Positions 60,601-64,000 of a stretch of 64,000 nucleotides of DNA are shown here, piece by piece. A program made the position numbers and the translations under genes. Position 1 is the stretch's first letter, and each line of letters opens with the position of its first letter. The DNA is from Torreya grandis. Its lineage: Eukaryota; Streptophyta; Pinopsida; Cupressales; Taxaceae. Location of the stretch: positions 310,001 through 374,000 of the forward strand of contig JARHVA010003260.1 in the NCBI GenBank assembly GCA_037957365.1, in the 5' to 3' direction. The notes beneath the pieces are model-generated. The model saw nothing but the letters and a program-made list of their open reading frames with translations, was not told the DNA's origin and ran no database searches.

Positions 60601-61012
60601 CCCTTCAGAATATTCTAAAGGGCACTTTCAAAGATAAAGTGCCCTTCAAAAAAATTCGAAGGGTCACTTGGGAAGAAAAGTGCCCTTCAGAAAAGTCTAA
60701 AGGGACACTTGGGCAAAAAAATGCCCTTCAAATTTTTTTTGAAGGGTCATTTATAATAAAAGTACCCTTTAAAAAAATCTAAAGGGTCACTTGGGAAGAT
60801 AAGTGCCCTTCAAAAAAGTCTAAAGGGACACTTGGGATAAAAAGTTCCCTTCAAAACTTTTTTGAAGAGTCAATTGGAAGAAAAGTGCCATTTGGAAAAG
60901 TTTGAAGGGACACTTGGGAAAACAAAGTTCCCTTCAGAAAATTCCAAAGGGACACTTTGGGGGGGGGGGAACAAGGCAATAAATGCCCTTCAGAAAAGTT
61001 TCAAAGGGCCAC
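60601..61012. repeat. 41-bp tandem array of hairpin-forming units, ten copies
   Basis: CCCTTCA-type unit starts lie at 60601, 60642, 60683, 60724, 60765, 60806, 60847, 60888, 60930 and 60986, so eight of nine steps are 41-42 bp. Each unit has the form CCCTTCAGAAAAGTCTAAAGGG plus a CACTTGGGAAGA linker (given here with N-free consensus split in two), so each can fold into a short stem of CCCTT with AAGGG. A G11 run expands one unit near 60959-60969. Confidence 0.92.
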
Positions 61013-61300
61013 TTTCAAGAGGCAAGAATCAAGACCATGTCAGGTTTTCTAATTACTTTTGCTTATAAAAGTCATAAGACTTGCTCCTTAGAAAACTTTA
61101 AGTCATGCATCATTGAAAACCTTTAAAGCATTAGAAGGAGTAATTTGGGTTTATAAACCTAGATTAATTCTACTCATGAAACTTTTATAATTCGAGTCAT
61201 TTAGAGAACCCGACTTGGTCTTGAGGAGTAACTTAGATTTATGAGAGGCCAAGACTTGACTTGTGGAGAACTTGACATACACTACAATGGAGCCAAAACA

Positions 61301-61743
61301 CTTTAGTCTCCTTGAATTGTAATTTTGGACCTTTTAAATGACCTATTATTGCAACTAATATTTATCTCTCCATGAAAATGGTTGAATAAATTATACTAAT
61401 GTGTAATTTGGTCAACATTATTGGTGATTCTAAGGGGAGGCATACCTGCTATGTCAAAGACTAGTCGCCTAAATCCTTCTATTAGGCATGGAGTTATGCA
61501 TATAGACACTTCAAAGATAATTGAACAAGGTTTGGTTCAAAAACAAACTAGATAGGTTGATTATACACACAAGGTAGAGATGCACACTGATAAAGGGAAG
61601 GAAAACACACCTATGCTATAAATCACTTAGGGAAAACAAACACAATAAAAGAAACACACCAAAATAAAGTATATACAAGACATGGCTAGCAAGGGTCAAA
61701 AGCAAGGCTTCAAGTGGATTCCATTCAATGGAATAGGTGGCTC
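61301..61743. other. 3' untranslated region of the right-edge gypsy element
   Basis: No coding sequence seen on the minus strand after the integrase stop at 61744. The frame 61616-61816 is a shadow that overlaps the integrase end. Confidence 0.45.
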
Positions 61744-62838
61744 TTATCCATCCATTTTGGATAGTTGAAAGGAGTTTCTTTGCTTGCACTTGCTGATGAT
61801 ATAAGGACGACTCCATAAGGAATTAAACTCTGTATGTTTTCTTGGTTTTGCTTTATCCTCATCCCATTTCAAGACCAAGTCACCTAGTTTGAACACTCTT
61901 TCCCTTGCCCTTTCGTCAAAGTATTTCTTCATGAGAACTTGATGGTGTTCCAAAGCTTTATGTGCATCATATATTGCCTCCTACAACTACATTAATTATA
62001 TAAATCTGACCTCCATGGGAGTGTTTTCAAGTAATTATATCTATTGTGAAAGTTCCAAGGTAGGGTGCTCTTGTGATATGGATAGCCTAGCTTCTCTCCC
62101 ATAGAAAAGTACAAAGGGAGAATTACCAATTGAATTCTTGGGAGTGATTCTATCTGCCCATAAGGCTATCTTTAGCTTGCTATGCCATGCTCTTTGATTG
62201 GTTTCCAACATCTTCTTGATGATCTTGATGAGGTTCTTGTTGGTAGACTCAACCAATCCATTACCTTAAGGGTAAAAATTGGATGAGGTACTCAAATGAA
62301 ATCTAATCTTTATTTCCCAATCAAAATTTTTATCACTTATGAAAACACGTGCATTATCTAAGATAATGACATGAGGAGATCCAAACGTTGTTATAATGCT
62401 ATCATAAAACTCTAAGATGGCATTTTCATTTGCTTCCTTCAAAGCAACAACCTCTACCCATCTTGTGAAGTAGTCTGTAGCAGTCAATATCTATTTGTGT
62501 CCAACACTTAATGGAGGGTTGATCATGCCAATGAAGTCAAGGCCCCATTGCATGAAAGGTTGTTCCACTTGGATAGGTTTCAATGAAAGGGAAATAAGAT
62601 TTTGTTTGCCAATAAAGAAAGCACATTGAGGACAAAGTTTAGACCAATGATAATAGTCCTTAAAAAGACTAGGCCAACAGTAACTAGCTCTCATTATTTT
62701 TGTAGCTATTGTTTTAAGAGAGAAGTGACCACCATCTACACCATTATGGAACTTTTCTAGCAACATATCAAATTGGTCATTATTAATACATCTTAACAAC
62801 ACATTTCTCACATCATTCTTAAAGATAATGCCATCCAA
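61744..62838 (-). pseudogene. Ty3/gypsy integrase, in frame but with stop codons
   Basis: One minus-strand frame, without a visible indel, carries in order: the HHCC zinc domain (LEKFHNGVDGGHFS ... LCPQC), the catalytic core (LTATDYFTRWVE with the first Asp, VIILDNARVF with the second, LVESTNKNLIKII with the Glu), YGREARL, and a C-terminal GPY/F-like module (FKLGDLVLKW ... LWSRPYIISK). No chromodomain follows. Stops replace conserved residues, for example the Trp of HKWILTATDY and the Gln of YPQGNG, and about five Gln codons after ELSQ. All three catalytic residues are kept. The lack of a chromodomain and the LTATDYFTRWVE signature suggest the Tat/Athila side of gypsy. Confidence 0.9.
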
Positions 62839-62856
62839 AATATAATAAGGAATAAA

Positions 62857-63609
62857 TTACAACCTAAAATACCTTCTTTGAGATTTTTTCAAGCCATTAG
62901 GACACTCACCATTTTGAAGAAAACTAATGATGTCTTGTGTCCAACTTGGATTCTTCATTTGATCAACTGGCTGGTCTTGAAATTGATTCACCAAGGCTTC
63001 CTCTTTTGGCTCTTGAAATTCAGATGCTAAGTGCTCACATAAACCTCTTCCTCTTACTAGGCTTGTTACCTTGATGTCAATGTCATATTCCATCACCTTC
63101 ATGATCCATCCAGCTCTCTTCTCATTGAGATCCCTGCTTAGGAGAAACTCCTTAGTGATAAGATGGGAGACCATGACATGGATCTTGTTATTGGAAATCA
63201 TATGCCTAAACTTTTTAATACCTATAGTGATGGTTAAAGCTTGCTTCTCAATAAAATAATATCTCACTTCATAGTTTTCTAAGCCTTAGATGAAGAAAGC
63301 AATTGGTTGCTCAACATCCTCATCATTCTTTTGCATAAGCAAGGCTAAGATTGTGTCAAGGTTATTAAAAGTATAAAGAATGAAATCCTTAGAAAAATTT
63401 GGATTTAATAGAGTGGGAGAGGCTAAAATTTCTTGCTTGATTGCCTCAAAGCTACCTTTGCCTTCCTTTGTCCAAGTAAAAACTTGGTTCTTTTTTATCA
63501 TGGCTATGATAGGATTTACCATAGTTGCAAAGTTTGGGATAAAAATTCTTACACAGTTTATTTTTTCCAAGAAAATTTGCAACCCTTTCTTGTGTTGAGG
63601 CAAAGACAA
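62857..63609 (-). pseudogene. Ty3/gypsy RNase H and RT-connection region
   Basis: Same frame as the integrase. It opens with the connection after RT (FLEKINCVRIFIPNFATMVN, FTWTKEGKGSFEAIKQEI, ASPTLLNPNFSKDFILYT), where the RNase H Asp of LYTDAS is Asn (YTFNN). It goes on with YFIEKQALTITIGIKKFRH and ends with WIMKVMEYDIDIKV and VRGRGLCEHLASEF, a string typical of this plant gypsy group. One stop lies between the two open parts, near 63284. RNase H removes the RNA strand during cDNA synthesis. Confidence 0.87.
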
Positions 63610-64000
63610 TCCTAGAATAGCTTCAATCCTTTTAGGGTCAATATATAAGCCTTTTTTTGAAATGACATGACCTAAAAGCTTACCTTCATAGACAATGAAG
63701 ATGCACTTCTTTGGATTGAGGGATATGCTATACTATCTACACTTGTCAAACACTTGCCTTAGATGTCTCATATTATTAGAAACATATTTTGAAAAAATGG
63801 TTATATCATCAAGGTAAACAAGCAAAAACTTATTGATCAAACCTTTGAAAGCCATGTCCATTGCCTTTTGAAATGTAGATCCAGTATTGGATAAACCAAA
63901 TGACATCTTATTATAGGAAAATGTCCCCCAATTAGTGGTGAAGGATATCTTGAATTGATCCCCTTCATTTACCAATATTTGATTATAACCTGAATAACCA
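63610..64000 (-). pseudogene. Ty3/gypsy reverse transcriptase, C-terminal part, running off the window
   Basis: The frame 63733-63975 reads FKISFTTNWGTFSYNKMSFG, LSNTGSTFQKAMDMAF and LLVYLDDITIFSK. These are the RT motifs Y-x-x-MPFGLxNAPxTFQ and the active-site YLDD with both Asp residues. After a stop near 63730 the frame continues NPKKCIF and KLLGHVISKKGLYIDPKRI up to the RNase H connection. The N-terminal part of RT, protease and gag lie to the right of the window. Confidence 0.9.

Larger units (their letters stand above)
59173..61300 (-). repeat. Candidate 3' LTR of the right-edge gypsy element
   Basis: The integrase frame of the element ends at 61744. To its left lies a region with LTR character: a TTTATAAATAAGACCC TATA-like stretch on the minus strand near 59625-59640, and two tandem arrays (57-bp and 41-bp) in the would-be U3. 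The proposed U3 start is TGTTTTGG on the minus strand at 61300, preceded by the purine run AAGGAGACTAAAG. The outer end TGGTGATACACC near 59173 is a guess. The partner LTR would lie beyond the window. Confidence 0.4.

Noticed and set aside
60601..61012. CRISPR-like array
   Set aside because: The whole 41-bp unit is repeated with drift; there are no unique spacers, and the context is a plant LTR.

Overview
The window reads as intergenic nuclear DNA from a large, repeat-rich plant genome. It is strongly AT-rich. I see no intact host gene, no rRNA or tRNA gene and no prokaryotic signal. Almost everything recognisable is a plant-type retroelement: Ty3/gypsy gag, protease, reverse transcriptase, RNase H and integrase, Ty1/copia, and plant LINE relics in several states of decay. 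Old, indel-ridden gypsy copies with long LTRs and nothing else fit a gymnosperm (conifer-like) genome best; that is inference, not proof.

Layout, left to right. (1) 1.5-10.2 kb: minus-strand gypsy element A, with LTR, PBS, gag and protease but no recognisable pol. A second gypsy LTR (5.06-6.33 kb, rich in minisatellites) is inserted in its protease. (2) 10.2-21.9 kb: AT-rich DNA with three copies of one LTR-like repeat, one of them inverted, plus a LINE relic (ORF1 zinc knuckle and endonuclease start) and a large CA/TG microsatellite with an imperfect palindrome. (3) 22.1-26.1 kb: an internally deleted copia element on the minus strand. It is flanked by an exact 91-bp direct repeat instead of a 5-bp target duplication and sits inside a plus-strand gypsy gag relic (to about 28.1 kb). 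(4) 29.5-37.3 kb: gypsy element B (minus), a second copy of the family of A, again gag-protease without pol, with a 204-bp unit present three times. (5) 37.3-46.4 kb: decayed sequence with a gag relic, a LINE terminal RNase H domain and an unidentified coding relic. (6) 46.4-52.7 kb: a complete non-autonomous gypsy element (LTR-gag-LTR, 5-bp TSD AAGTT, PBS matching tRNA-Arg) that splits the unidentified coding relic. (7) 53-59 kb: an older gypsy integrase relic. (8) 59-64 kb: the 3' half of a gypsy element on the minus strand, with an uninterrupted pol frame broken only by stop codons and a candidate LTR carrying a 41-bp hairpin array and a 57-bp tandem array. Its gag end lies beyond the window.

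The parts fit a genome in which elements nest into one another and are silenced and worn down. At least three copies (A, B and the 46-52 kb element) lack pol and would need enzymes from autonomous relatives such as the one at the right edge. The points most worth following are the 91-bp flanking duplication with a trimmed LTR end, the 21-bp-phased near-palindromes in the copia LTR, the recurrent gag-protease-only structure of family A/B, and the different repeat arrays that crowd the LTR U3 regions.
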